Of a DNA stretch of 64,000 nt, positions 26,234 to 33,807 are shown piece by piece. The notes under the pieces were generated by a model that had not been told where the DNA came from, did not search any database, and saw only the letters and a list, made by a program, of their open reading frames with translations. Source of the stretch: Halomonas sp. A11-A (lineage in GTDB: Bacteria; Pseudomonadota; Gammaproteobacteria; Pseudomonadales; Halomonadaceae); the NCBI RefSeq assembly GCF_003182195.1, contig NZ_QGTM01000014.1:1-64000 (forward strand). The letters run 5' to 3'. The first letter of the stretch is position 1. Each line of letters begins with the position of its first letter. The position numbers were made by a program, and so were the translations under genes.

Positions 26234-27634
26234 TCAGAGCAGCTCCTCGCCGGCCAGGGCCAGTCGCGAGCGCTCGACGCTCTTCAGGGTGATATGTCCG
26301 GCATGGGGCCAGTCGCGGAAGCGCTGCACCACCGCCGCCATCCCGCAGCTGTTGGCGGTGAGGTAGGGGGTGTCGATCTGGCCGACGTTGCCCAGGCAGA
26401 CGATCTTGGTGTTGCGCCCGGCCCGGGTGACCAGCGACTTGAGCTGCTTGGGCGTGAAGTTCTGCGCCTCGTCGATGATCAAGAAGGTGTCGTTGAGGGT
26501 GCGCCCGCGCATGAAGCCCGGCGAGCGGATCTGCACCCGGGCGCCGAGCAGCTGGCGGGTGGCGCCGTTATCCCAGCTCGATTCCCCGTTCTCGTCGCGC
26601 AGCAGGTTGTCCATGTTGTCGTGGAAGGCGCCCATCCAGGGCGACATCTTCTCCTCCTCGGTGCCGGGCAGGAAGCCGATATCCTCGCTCATGGAGATCG
26701 GCGCCCGGGTGAAGACGATGCGCTCGAAGCGCTTGGTGTCCAGGGTCTGCTGGAAGGCGGCGGCCAGGGTCATGAAGGTCTTGCCGGTGCCGGCGCTGCC
26801 GGCGATGGTCACCAGGTCGACCTCGTCGTCCATCAGCAGGTTGAGGGTGAAGTTCTGCCGGCAGTCGTGGGCGTGCACGCCCCAGACGCTGGCGCCGTGG
26901 CGATAGTTGGTGAGCAGGTCGAGGCGGGCCCGGCCTCCGCTCACCTCGCGCACGATGGCCTCGAAGCCGCCCTCGTCGTCGCTGTCCGCCACCAGCATGC
27001 CCGGGTGCCACTCGGGGGGGATCTCGCCGTTGAGGTGGTAGGTCACCCGCTGGCCCTCGCGCTCGACGCTGACGTCGAGTGACAGGCCGTTCCACAGCTC
27101 GCTGCCGGCGTCCGGATAGACCCTCACCCCCTCCAGCATGGCGTCGCTGTCGTCGAAGGCGCGATCGTTGAGGTAGTCCTCCACCGGCACGCCCAGGGCG
27201 GCGGCCTTGACCCTGAGGTTGATGTCCTTGGTGATCAGGATCACCGAGGCGTCCGGGCGCTCCTGACGCAGCCGGCAGGTCTCGGCGAGGATGCGGTTGT
27301 CGGGGTTCTCCTCGAGGGGCTCCAGGGGCCTCAGGTCGGTGTAGCAGAGCAGGCGCAGGCGCCCCTCGGGGCCGTTCAGGCGCGGGATGGGAATGCCGTC
27401 GCGGATCTGCTCGAGGCCGACATTGGCGGTTAGGTCTGACAGGGTACGGCTGACCTGGCGGGCGGTGCGGGCAATCTCGCGGACGCCGTTCTTGTGCTTG
27501 TCCAGCTCCTCGAGCACGGTCATGGGGATGACCACCTCGTGCTCGTCGAACTGGTAGAGGGAGACGGGGTCGTGCAGCAGGACGTTGGTGTCCAGCACGT
27601 AGAGGCGGGTGGCCTTCTTGTCGATGCGTACCAT
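26234..27634 (-). CDS. PIN domain-PhoH ATPase fusion (PhoH2/YlaK-like)
   Basis: A 466-residue protein. The N-terminal PIN nuclease domain (about 1-150) has YVLDTNVLLHDP, acidic residues at VLEELDKHK, and ITKDINLRVKA. The C-terminal PhoH ATPase (about 235-455) has Walker A GSAGTGKTFMTL (near 275) and Walker B LIIDEAQNF. Characterised PhoH2 proteins unwind and cut RNA. It is not part of a PIN toxin-antitoxin pair as far as visible. The start at 27634 is chosen because CAGGAG lies ten bases upstream; the frame extends 60 bases further. Confidence 0.92.
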   Translation of the reverse strand: MVRIDKKATRLYVLDTNVLLHDPVSLYQFDEHEVVIPMTVLEELDKHKNGVREIARTARQVSRTLSDLTANVGLEQIRDGIPIPRLNGPEGRLRLLCYTDLRPLEPLEENPDNRILAETCRLRQERPDASVILITKDINLRVKAAALGVPVEDYLNDRAFDDSDAMLEGVRVYPDAGSELWNGLSLDVSVEREGQRVTYHLNGEIPPEWHPGMLVADSDDEGGFEAIVREVSGGRARLDLLTNYRHGASVWGVHAHDCRQNFTLNLLMDDEVDLVTIAGSAGTGKTFMTLAAAFQQTLDTKRFERIVFTRAPISMSEDIGFLPGTEEEKMSPWMGAFHDNMDNLLRDENGESSWDNGATRQLLGARVQIRSPGFMRGRTLNDTFLIIDEAQNFTPKQLKSLVTRAGRNTKIVCLGNVGQIDTPYLTANSCGMAAVVQRFRDWPHAGHITLKSVERSRLALAGEELL

Positions 27635-27889
27635 CGGCGCAGCTCTCCTGATTGTCGCGAGCGGGCGTCGTTTATGACGTCCCGATGTCGACACTGTCAG
27701 CGCGCCATGTCAGGGAAGTGACAGACGCCGACGGTGCCGTACAGCGCTTCTGCTCCCTCCTGTGACTCCTTCCTGTAGCCTTCGACAGCGGGCGGGGCGC
27801 GGGGTGCGCTCCCGCCTCATGCTGAGCATGGTGCCGCCCGCGTCATGCTGCTGTGCAAAATCAGCCGCTCTTTCAACGTTATCTCAGCG

Positions 27890-28918
27890 TCACCGTTCCG
27901 TATCCTGATAGACGCTCTCCACCTCGAGGGTGGAGCGCTTGCCGAGGTCGGCGAAATTCTCGGTAAGCCACCCTTCGGCGGTGCGGCGCCCCTCGTCGCG
28001 CAGGTGGCAGAGGAACGACCACTCGGCGTTCATCTTGCTCGAGACCGAGAGCTTGCCCAGGGTGTCGTCCCCGGCGATGCGGTGGAAGAGGGTGCCGGCG
28101 TAGCAGCCGATGTCCACGCCATGGTCGCCCAGCAGGCGCTGGAGCATGGCGATCATGCGCACCTCCTTGATCAGCGAGGCGTTGAAGGTGATCTCGTTCA
28201 AGCGGTTCATGATCGCCGCGGCGCTGGTGGGCAGCTCCTCGCGGTAGATGGGGTTGATCTGCACGATCACGATGTCCCGGGAGCCGCAGTGCTCCATCAG
28301 CGGCATCAGCGAGGGGTTGCCCATGTAGCCGCCATCCCAGTAGGCCTCGCCGTCGATCTCCACCGCCTGGAACACCGTGGGCAGGCAGGCCGAGGCCATC
28401 ACCGCATCCACGCTCATCTCCTCGCGGGTAAAGATGCGCTGCTTGCCGCTGCGCACGTTGGTGGCGGTGACAAACAGCTTGAGGTCGGGGCAGCGACGCA
28501 CCCGCTCGAAGTCGACCCGCTCCTCCAGGATGTCGCGCAGCGGATTGAGATTGAAGGGGTTGAACTGATAGGGGGAGACCAGCCGGCTCATCAGGTCCAT
28601 GGCGATGTAGCCCGGCGAGTGGTCGAGGCTCCAGTTGCCGGTGAGCACGTCCAGCGGGGTGCGCCGGATGGGGCTCGTCATGCCGGCGCGGCTCACCGCG
28701 GCCCAGAAGTCGTGCAGCGCCTGGCGGGCGGTGTCGCGGTCGCCGCGGGTCAGGGCGTCGGCCATCACCACGCCGTTCATGGCCCCGGCGCTGGTGCCGC
28801 TGATGCCCTCGATCTCGATACGGGGATCCTCCAGCAGGCGGTCCATCACGCCCCAGGTGAAGGCGCCGTGGGCGCCGCCGCCCTGCAGGGCCAGGTCGAT
28901 CCGTTTGGTCTCGCTCAT
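27890..28918 (-). CDS. Patatin-like phospholipase
   Basis: The 342-residue protein has the patatin oxyanion motif LALQGGGAHGAF, the nucleophile elbow GISGTSAGAM and the catalytic aspartate in YWDGGYMGNP, so the Ser-Asp dyad is complete. No signal peptide is evident. Bacterial members hydrolyse lipid acyl esters, and some act on storage granules or phospholipid turnover; the substrate is unknown here. Start 28918 has AGAGGC upstream; a start at 28954 is possible. The 255 bp between this stop and the PhoH start contain short GC-rich inverted repeats and no gene. Confidence 0.88.
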   Translation of the reverse strand: MSETKRIDLALQGGGAHGAFTWGVMDRLLEDPRIEIEGISGTSAGAMNGVVMADALTRGDRDTARQALHDFWAAVSRAGMTSPIRRTPLDVLTGNWSLDHSPGYIAMDLMSRLVSPYQFNPFNLNPLRDILEERVDFERVRRCPDLKLFVTATNVRSGKQRIFTREEMSVDAVMASACLPTVFQAVEIDGEAYWDGGYMGNPSLMPLMEHCGSRDIVIVQINPIYREELPTSAAAIMNRLNEITFNASLIKEVRMIAMLQRLLGDHGVDIGCYAGTLFHRIAGDDTLGKLSVSSKMNAEWSFLCHLRDEGRRTAEGWLTENFADLGKRSTLEVESVYQDTER

Positions 28919-29004
28919 CGGCTTGCCTCTCATGTCGGTTACGCTGTGCTGCATTGCATCACGAACAGCATAGAGAGTTCACCTCGGGGCGGCCAGCCCT
29001 ACTG

Positions 29005-29430
29005 TCATGCCTCGACCCACACCTCTTCGCCCTTGAAGCTCACCTTCCAGGTGCGCAGCTGAACGCTGTCGTCCTCCAGGCACCGGCCGTCGGCGAGGCG
29101 GAAGTGCTGCTTGTAGAGCGGCGAGGCGACCACCGGTTCGCCCTTTAGATCGCCGACGATGCCGCGGGCGATGACGTTGGCCCCTGAGAAGGGGTCGCGG
29201 TGGTCGATGGCGTAGAGTTCCTGCGCGTGGCCGGCCAGCGACGGTGGGTTCTGGGCGGCTGACTGCGGCGGGTTCGCGCCGCCAGGTAGATAGAAGAGCG
29301 CGACCTGAACCGGGCCCTCGTCGGTTTCGAGCCAGGCGGCCACGCCGGAGTGGGGCACCAGGTCGGCGCGGGTGCATAGACGTTGCCAGGTCTGGGTCAT
29401 GGTGTTGGCTGCTGCAGAGGCGATAGTCAT
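29005..29430 (-). CDS. nirD: Nitrite reductase (NADH) small subunit NirD
   Basis: A 141-residue Rieske-fold protein without the iron-sulfur cysteine/histidine pairs, as in assimilatory NirD. Recognisable parts are QTWQRLCTRADLVPHSGVAA, ELYAIDHRDPFSGANVIARG and VVASPLYKQHFRL. It partners NirB in the cytoplasm to reduce nitrite to ammonium. A Pro/Gln/Ala-rich insert (GGANPPQSAAQNPP) makes it longer than the 105-110 residues typical of enterics. GGAG precedes the ATG at 29430, 14 bp after the nirB stop. Third gene of a leftward operon with the FAD reductase and nirB. Confidence 0.9.
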   Translation of the reverse strand: MTIASAAANTMTQTWQRLCTRADLVPHSGVAAWLETDEGPVQVALFYLPGGANPPQSAAQNPPSLAGHAQELYAIDHRDPFSGANVIARGIVGDLKGEPVVASPLYKQHFRLADGRCLEDDSVQLRTWKVSFKGEEVWVEA

Positions 29431-29444
29431 GGGGAAAGACTCCT

Positions 29445-31952
29445 TCAGGCGGGACGTAACTGGCCGCGCTCGCTGGTATAGATGATGTCCGGGTCGGGGC
29501 GGCTGTCGTTGACGAAGCTTCTGAAGCGCTTGAGCTTCTCCGGGTCGCTGATGGCGTTGGCCCACTCGCACTGGTAGGTGTCGACCACGGCCTGCATCTG
29601 GCGCTCCAGCTCATCATTGATGCCGAGGCTGTCTTCGAGGATCACTTCCTTGAGGTAGTCCAGGCCGCCTTCCAGGTTCTCGCGCCATACCGAGGTGCGC
29701 TGCAGGCGGTCGGCGGTGCGGATGTAGAACATCAGGAAGCGGTCGATGTAGCGGAACAGCTCTTCGTCGCTGAGGTCGGTGGCAAACAGCTCGGCGTGGC
29801 GCGGGCGCATGCCGCCGTTGCCCGATACGTAAAGGTTCCAGCCGTTCTCGGTGGCGATCACACCGATGTCCTTGCTCTGGGCTTCGGCGCACTCGCGGGT
29901 ACAGCCGGAAACCCCGAATTTGATCTTGTGCGGCGCGCGCAGCCCCTTGTAGCGGTGCTCCAGCCGGATCGCCATGCCCACGCTGTCCTGCACGCCGTAG
30001 CGGCACCAGGTGCTGCCGACGCAGGATTTCACCGTGCGTAGAGACTTGCCGTAGGCGTGACCGGTCTCGAAGCCGGCTTCGATCAGCTCGCCCCAGATCG
30101 CCGGCAGGTCCTCCAGGAGGGCGCCGAACAGGTCGATGCGCTGGCCGCCGGTGACCTTGGTGTAGAGACCGTACTTCTGCGCCACCTGGCCCAGCACTAC
30201 CAGCTTGTCGGGGGTGATCTCCCCGCTGGCGATGCGCGGCACCACCGAGTAGGTGCCGTTCTTCTGCATGTTGGCCATGAAGGTGTCGTTGGTGTCCTGC
30301 AGCGGGATATGGGCCGCGTCGGTGATCGGCTCGTTGAAGCAGGAGGCCAGGATCGAGGCCACCGCCGGCTTGCAGATATCGCAGCCGAGGCCGTGGCCCA
30401 CCTTGGAGCCATGCTTCTCCATCAGCTCGCTGAAGATCTTGATGCCCTCCACCCGGACGATGTCGTAGAGCTCCTGGCGGGTGTAGTGGAAGTGTTCGCA
30501 GATCGACTTGTCGACCTCCACGCCGCGGCTTTCGAGTTCGTGATCCACCAGGGTCTTGAGCAGGGCGGCACAGCCGCCGCAGCCGGTGCTGGCGCGGGTC
30601 TCGCCTTTCACCGCGCCCAGATCAACCGCGCCGCCGTCGATGGAGGCGCATACATCCGCCTTGGTGACGTTGTGACACGAACAGATCATGGCGGTGTCCG
30701 GCAGGGCGTCCGGCCCCAGCGCGGGGGCGGCGCTGCTGCCGGCCGGCAGAATCAGGGTGGCAGGGTCCTCGGGCAGTTCGATGCGGTTGGCGTAGTACTG
30801 CAGCAGGGTGTCGTAGACGCTGTTGTCGCCCACCAGCATGGCGCCGACCAGGCGCTTGCCGTCGCTGGAGACCACCAGCTTGCGGTACTGCTGCTTGAGC
30901 GGGTCGAGAAAACGGAACTGGCGCGCTCCGGGTGTACGGTCGCCGTGGGCATCGCCGATGGAACCCACGTCGACGCCCATCAGCTTGAGCTTGGTGCTCA
31001 TGTCGGCGCCCTTGAAGGGCTCATTGCCTTCGAGCAGCGTGACGGCAGCGGCCTTGGCCATCTGGTAGCCGGGGGCGACCAGGCCGAAGATGCTGTTGTT
31101 CCACAGTGCTACCTCGCCGACGGCGAGGATGGCCGGGTCGCTGGTCAGGCAGCTGTCGTCGATCACCACACCGCCGCGCTCGCCGAGCTCCAGGCCGCAG
31201 TCGCGGGCCAGCTCGTCGCGGGGACGAATGCCGGCGGAGAAGACGATCAGGTCGGTTTCCAGCACTTTTTCGTCCTGGAACACCATGCGGTGGCGGCTGC
31301 GCTCGCCGTCGACGATCTCCTGGGTCGCGCGGCCGGTGAGCACCTGCACGCCCAGCGATTCGATCTTCTCGCGCAAGAGCTCGCCGCCTTCGGTGTCCAC
31401 CTGCATCGGCATCAGCCGCGGGGCGAACTCCACCACGGCGGTGTCCAGATTCAGGCCGCGCAGGGCATTGGCTGCCTCCAGGCCGAGCAGCCCGCCGCCC
31501 ACCACCACCCCGGTGGCGGCATTCTCGGCCGCGGCGCGGATGGCATCGAGATCGTCCAGGGTGCGGTAGACCAGGCAGCCCTCGCGGTCATTGCCGGGAA
31601 TCGGCGGCACGAAGGGAAAGGAGCCGGTGGCCAGCACCACTCGGTCGTAGGGGGTGCGGCCCTCGGCGGTGACCACCTCGCTCGCCTCGCGGTCGATGGC
31701 GGTGACCGCCTCATCGAGGCGCAGGGTGATGCCGTGCTCGGCGTAGTAGTCGGCGGTGGAGAGGGCCAGCGACTCGGCGTCCTGGCCGTTGAAGACCTCG
31801 GAGAGGTGGACCCGGTCGTAGGCCAGGTGGCGTTCCTCGCCGAACACCGTGATGGCATAGCGCTCGGTGGCGCCGCGTTCTACCAGCTGTTCGACCAGGT
31901 GGTGGCCGACCATGCCGTTGCCGATGATGATCAGGTGCGGTTGGGTAGACAT
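29445..31952 (-). CDS. nirB: Nitrite reductase (NADH) large subunit NirB
   Basis: An 835-residue enzyme that reduces nitrite to ammonium with NADH. Domains in order: FAD/NAD reductase (IIIGNGMVGHHLVEQL at the start), a bacterioferredoxin-like [2Fe-2S] domain (MICSCHNVTKADVC and STGCGGCAALL, about 420-475), and the sulfite/nitrite reductase part. The latter's four cluster-siroheme cysteines lie in SCVGSTWCRYG (about 640) and SGCTRECAEAQ (about 680). Length is normal. The start is one base after the upstream reductase gene's stop, so they are coupled. It lies within the nitrate island and is expected to be controlled by the antitermination leader at 33313-33404. Confidence 0.95.
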   Translation of the reverse strand: MSTQPHLIIIGNGMVGHHLVEQLVERGATERYAITVFGEERHLAYDRVHLSEVFNGQDAESLALSTADYYAEHGITLRLDEAVTAIDREASEVVTAEGRTPYDRVVLATGSFPFVPPIPGNDREGCLVYRTLDDLDAIRAAAENAATGVVVGGGLLGLEAANALRGLNLDTAVVEFAPRLMPMQVDTEGGELLREKIESLGVQVLTGRATQEIVDGERSRHRMVFQDEKVLETDLIVFSAGIRPRDELARDCGLELGERGGVVIDDSCLTSDPAILAVGEVALWNNSIFGLVAPGYQMAKAAAVTLLEGNEPFKGADMSTKLKLMGVDVGSIGDAHGDRTPGARQFRFLDPLKQQYRKLVVSSDGKRLVGAMLVGDNSVYDTLLQYYANRIELPEDPATLILPAGSSAAPALGPDALPDTAMICSCHNVTKADVCASIDGGAVDLGAVKGETRASTGCGGCAALLKTLVDHELESRGVEVDKSICEHFHYTRQELYDIVRVEGIKIFSELMEKHGSKVGHGLGCDICKPAVASILASCFNEPITDAAHIPLQDTNDTFMANMQKNGTYSVVPRIASGEITPDKLVVLGQVAQKYGLYTKVTGGQRIDLFGALLEDLPAIWGELIEAGFETGHAYGKSLRTVKSCVGSTWCRYGVQDSVGMAIRLEHRYKGLRAPHKIKFGVSGCTRECAEAQSKDIGVIATENGWNLYVSGNGGMRPRHAELFATDLSDEELFRYIDRFLMFYIRTADRLQRTSVWRENLEGGLDYLKEVILEDSLGINDELERQMQAVVDTYQCEWANAISDPEKLKRFRSFVNDSRPDPDIIYTSERGQLRPA

Positions 31953-31953
31953 G

Positions 31954-33282
31954 TCAGGCGGCCTCCTTCTCGGGGCGGGTCTGAGTGGGGGAATCCTCGG
32001 GCTTGGGTGAGGCGTCGAGTGAGGCGTCGAGTGAGGCGTCGAGCAGGGCGTCGGCGTCGGCCGCGCCCAGCAGCAGGGCGGGTCGGCAGGGGGTGAGATC
32101 GCGTCCGGCCAGGGCCTGGGCGAAGTACCAGGGACCCGGGGCGGTATCGCCGTAGAGCACCGCTCCCTCCAGGCGGCCCTCGCGCAGCAGGAGTCGGCGG
32201 TAGTCGCCCTGATCGGGGTCGTGGTAGGCGAGCACCTCGTGCTCCTCGCTCGGCTCGGTGGGGCCGAAGGCATAGAGGGAAACGCCGCTGACCTTGAGCC
32301 GGGTGGCGCTGGGGCGCTCCGCGTAGCCGCCGACCGCTTCACCGGCGAGGTGGGCGGCGAGCACCTCGACCTGGCGCCAGATCGGCTCCACCAGGCCATA
32401 GGTGTGCTGTTCGAACTGGCAGCATTCGCCGAGGGCGAAGATCGCCGGGTCGGAGGTGGTCAGGTACCCATCCACCCGGATGGCGCGGTCCACCGCCAGG
32501 CCGGCGGCTCGCCCCGGCTCGACGTTGGGCGCGATGCCGATGGCCACCACCACGCAGTCGGTGGGCAGGCGGCGCCCCCCCTCGAGGCAGACGGCGGCGA
32601 CACGGCCCTGGCCATCGTCCTCGAGGGCGGCCAGCCGGGCCCCGGTGATGACCGCAAGCCCGCGGCCGACGAGCTCCTGCTCGAGCAGGCCCGCAGCGGT
32701 GGCATCGAGCTGGCGGTTCATCAGGTGCTCCGCCCGCTGCAGCAGGGTGACCGCCATGCCGCGCTTGCGCAGCCCCTCGGCGGCCTCCAGGCCCAGCAGG
32801 CCGCCACCGATCACCACGGCGCTGCCGCCGCGGCTGGCGCAGTCGGAAAGGGTGGCGGCATCGTTCAGGTCGCGGAAGGTATGGACGCCCGCGAGCCGGA
32901 TGCCGGGCAGCGGCGGCAGCGCCGGGCGCGAGCCGGTGGCCAGCACCAGGCGGCCATAGGCCAGGTGGCGTCCGGCATCGGTGGTCAGGCGTTGCGCCTG
33001 ACGATCGATCTCGGTGACGCGCTCGCCGAGGATCAGCTCGATGCCCTGCTCGGCATACCACTCGGCCGAGCGCAGGGTCAGGGTGTCGCGCTCCAGTTCG
33101 CCGGCCAGCAGCGGCGAGAGCAGTATGCGGTTGTAGGCGGGAGAGGGCTCCTCGCCGATCACCGTGATGCGGGCAGGCCTGGCCGGCTGCCTGAGTAACG
33201 CTTCCAGCAGCCGGTGGCTGGCCATGCCGTTGCCGACGATGACCAGTGGGTCCTGGGGTGCCTGGGTGCTGTGCGGAGGCAT
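31954..33282 (-). CDS. FAD/NADH reductase for assimilatory nitrate reductase (NasC/NasB-like)
   Basis: A 442-residue flavoprotein homologous to the N-terminal half of NirB: FAD site VIVGNGMASHRLLEAL, NAD site AVVIGGGLLGLEAAEGL, and DPAIFALGECCQF for FAD. It lacks iron-sulfur cysteines and the siroheme part. In nitrate assimilation clusters such a protein passes electrons from NADH to the molybdopterin nitrate reductase; names differ between species (NasC in Klebsiella, NasB elsewhere). GAGGAGGAG precedes ATG 33282. The C-terminal tail contains LDASLDASLDAS encoded by three perfect 12-bp repeats. First gene of the leftward reductase-nirB-nirD operon. Confidence 0.87.
   Translation of the reverse strand: MPPHSTQAPQDPLVIVGNGMASHRLLEALLRQPARPARITVIGEEPSPAYNRILLSPLLAGELERDTLTLRSAEWYAEQGIELILGERVTEIDRQAQRLTTDAGRHLAYGRLVLATGSRPALPPLPGIRLAGVHTFRDLNDAATLSDCASRGGSAVVIGGGLLGLEAAEGLRKRGMAVTLLQRAEHLMNRQLDATAAGLLEQELVGRGLAVITGARLAALEDDGQGRVAAVCLEGGRRLPTDCVVVAIGIAPNVEPGRAAGLAVDRAIRVDGYLTTSDPAIFALGECCQFEQHTYGLVEPIWRQVEVLAAHLAGEAVGGYAERPSATRLKVSGVSLYAFGPTEPSEEHEVLAYHDPDQGDYRRLLLREGRLEGAVLYGDTAPGPWYFAQALAGRDLTPCRPALLLGAADADALLDASLDASLDASPKPEDSPTQTRPEKEAA
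32008..32043. repeat. Three tandem 12-bp repeats in the reductase C-terminus
   Basis: The unit TGAGGCGTCGAG occurs three times without gap or mismatch (32008, 32020, 32032). It encodes a repeated LDAS peptide. The 12-bp period keeps frame, so length change by slippage would alter only linker length. Confidence 0.9.
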
Positions 33283-33312
33283 GGAGCTCCTCCTCTGCCT
33301 GTGGGTGAACGC

Positions 33313-33404
33313 AAAAGGGCGCCTCGACCCCGTCTCGTGGAGAGACGGGTGCGAGGCGCCCTTGCCTGATGTTCGTTGACGGGCGATCGCCGTTGATCGC
33401 CGTC
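33313..33404 (-). promoter_or_regulatory. Nitrate-responsive ANTAR antitermination leader of the reductase-nirBD operon
   Basis: In transcript order, hairpin P1 (33404 to 33378) has arms GACGGCGATC and GATCGCCCGTC (one bulge) and a six-base loop AACGGC. Hairpin P2 (33367 to 33354) has arms AGGC and GCCT and loop AAGGGC. Both loops have A at position 1 and G at position 4, the residues known to be needed for ANTAR protein recognition. P2 occupies the 5' arm of a strong Rho-independent terminator (33363 to 33313; stem GGGCGCCTCG with CGAGGCGCCC, then TTTT), so the two cannot form together. The NIT-ANTAR protein encoded at 36538-37836 is the likely partner. The reductase ATG lies 30 bp on. Confidence 0.85.
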
Positions 33405-33415
33405 TGAGCAGACCC

Positions 33416-33431
33416 ATCAAGAATCTCGCCA
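33416..33431 (-). promoter_or_regulatory. Weak sigma-54-like promoter candidate for the reductase-nirBD operon
   Basis: On the minus strand TGGCGA-N5-TTGAT resembles the sigma-54 pattern TGGCAC-N5-TTGCA but lacks the -12 C. Its distance to P1 is close to that of the better nasA promoter to its own leader hairpin, which is the main reason to list it. Confidence 0.35.
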
Positions 33432-33531
33432 GCAGGCGGTTGTCGCGCCATACATTTCGTTTAATCAATGGGTTGCCGAGGCCTGGCGGCGGCGTGGCGG
33501 GAGAGGGCGGGTGCCGGGGGAGCGCCTCGCT

Positions 33532-33558
33532 GGTGCAGCAAAAGGGGGGGGGTGCACC
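33532..33558. repeat. Inverted repeat around a nine-G tract in the nas divergent region
   Basis: Arms GGTGCA (33532-33537) and TGCACC (33553-33558) flank GCAAAA and nine consecutive G. The halves resemble NtrC half-sites, but the order is opposite to the usual TGCAC...GTGCA arrangement. It lies about 100 bp upstream of the sigma-54 promoter, a distance normal for an enhancer. Confidence 0.35.
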
Positions 33559-33658
33559 GCGATGAGGCAGGTTTCGGCGGCGTCGACCCGGCGCGAGGTG
33601 GCACCCCGTGGCGGGCACGGCGCGAAATGCCAGGCGTCAGGCATGGGGTAGGGCGGGT

Positions 33659-33674
33659 TGGCACCCCGCTTGCA
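33659..33674 (+). promoter_or_regulatory. Sigma-54 promoter of nasA
   Basis: TGGCAC (33659-33664), five bases, TTGCA (33670-33674) match the RpoN -24/-12 consensus in every invariant position. Initiation would be near 33684, which places the transcript start just before the leader hairpins at 33693-33765. RpoN with NtrC control of nitrate assimilation is well known in related bacteria. Confidence 0.8.
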
Positions 33675-33692
33675 TCGCCCTGGGTATCCATA

Positions 33693-33765
33693 AGGCGCCA
33701 TGTCGGTGCCTCTCGGGGCAACGACGCCCGCCGCTTCCTGGCCAGACCGGGACGCGGCGGGCGTC
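33693..33765 (+). promoter_or_regulatory. ANTAR-type antitermination leader of nasA
   Basis: After a first stem (33693-33711, seven pairs including one G-U, five-base loop) comes a hairpin GGGC / GCCC at 33716-33729 with hexaloop AACGAC (A1, G4). Its 3' half overlaps the 5' arm of a 12-bp terminator stem (33723-33734 with 33754-33765), followed by TGCGTTC. The second hairpin fits the ANTAR P2 rule and the mutually exclusive arrangement. The first stem does not obey the hexaloop rule. The T tract is weaker than in the opposite leader. Confidence 0.65.
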
Positions 33766-33807
33766 TGCGTTCATGGGCCCTGGAAACGACAACAGCAGGA
33801 GACTGCC

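Noticed and set aside
33560..33692. A second P1-type hexaloop in the nasA leader
   Set aside because: Several stems can be drawn but none gives a six-base loop with A1 and G4, and most lie upstream of the predicted transcript start.
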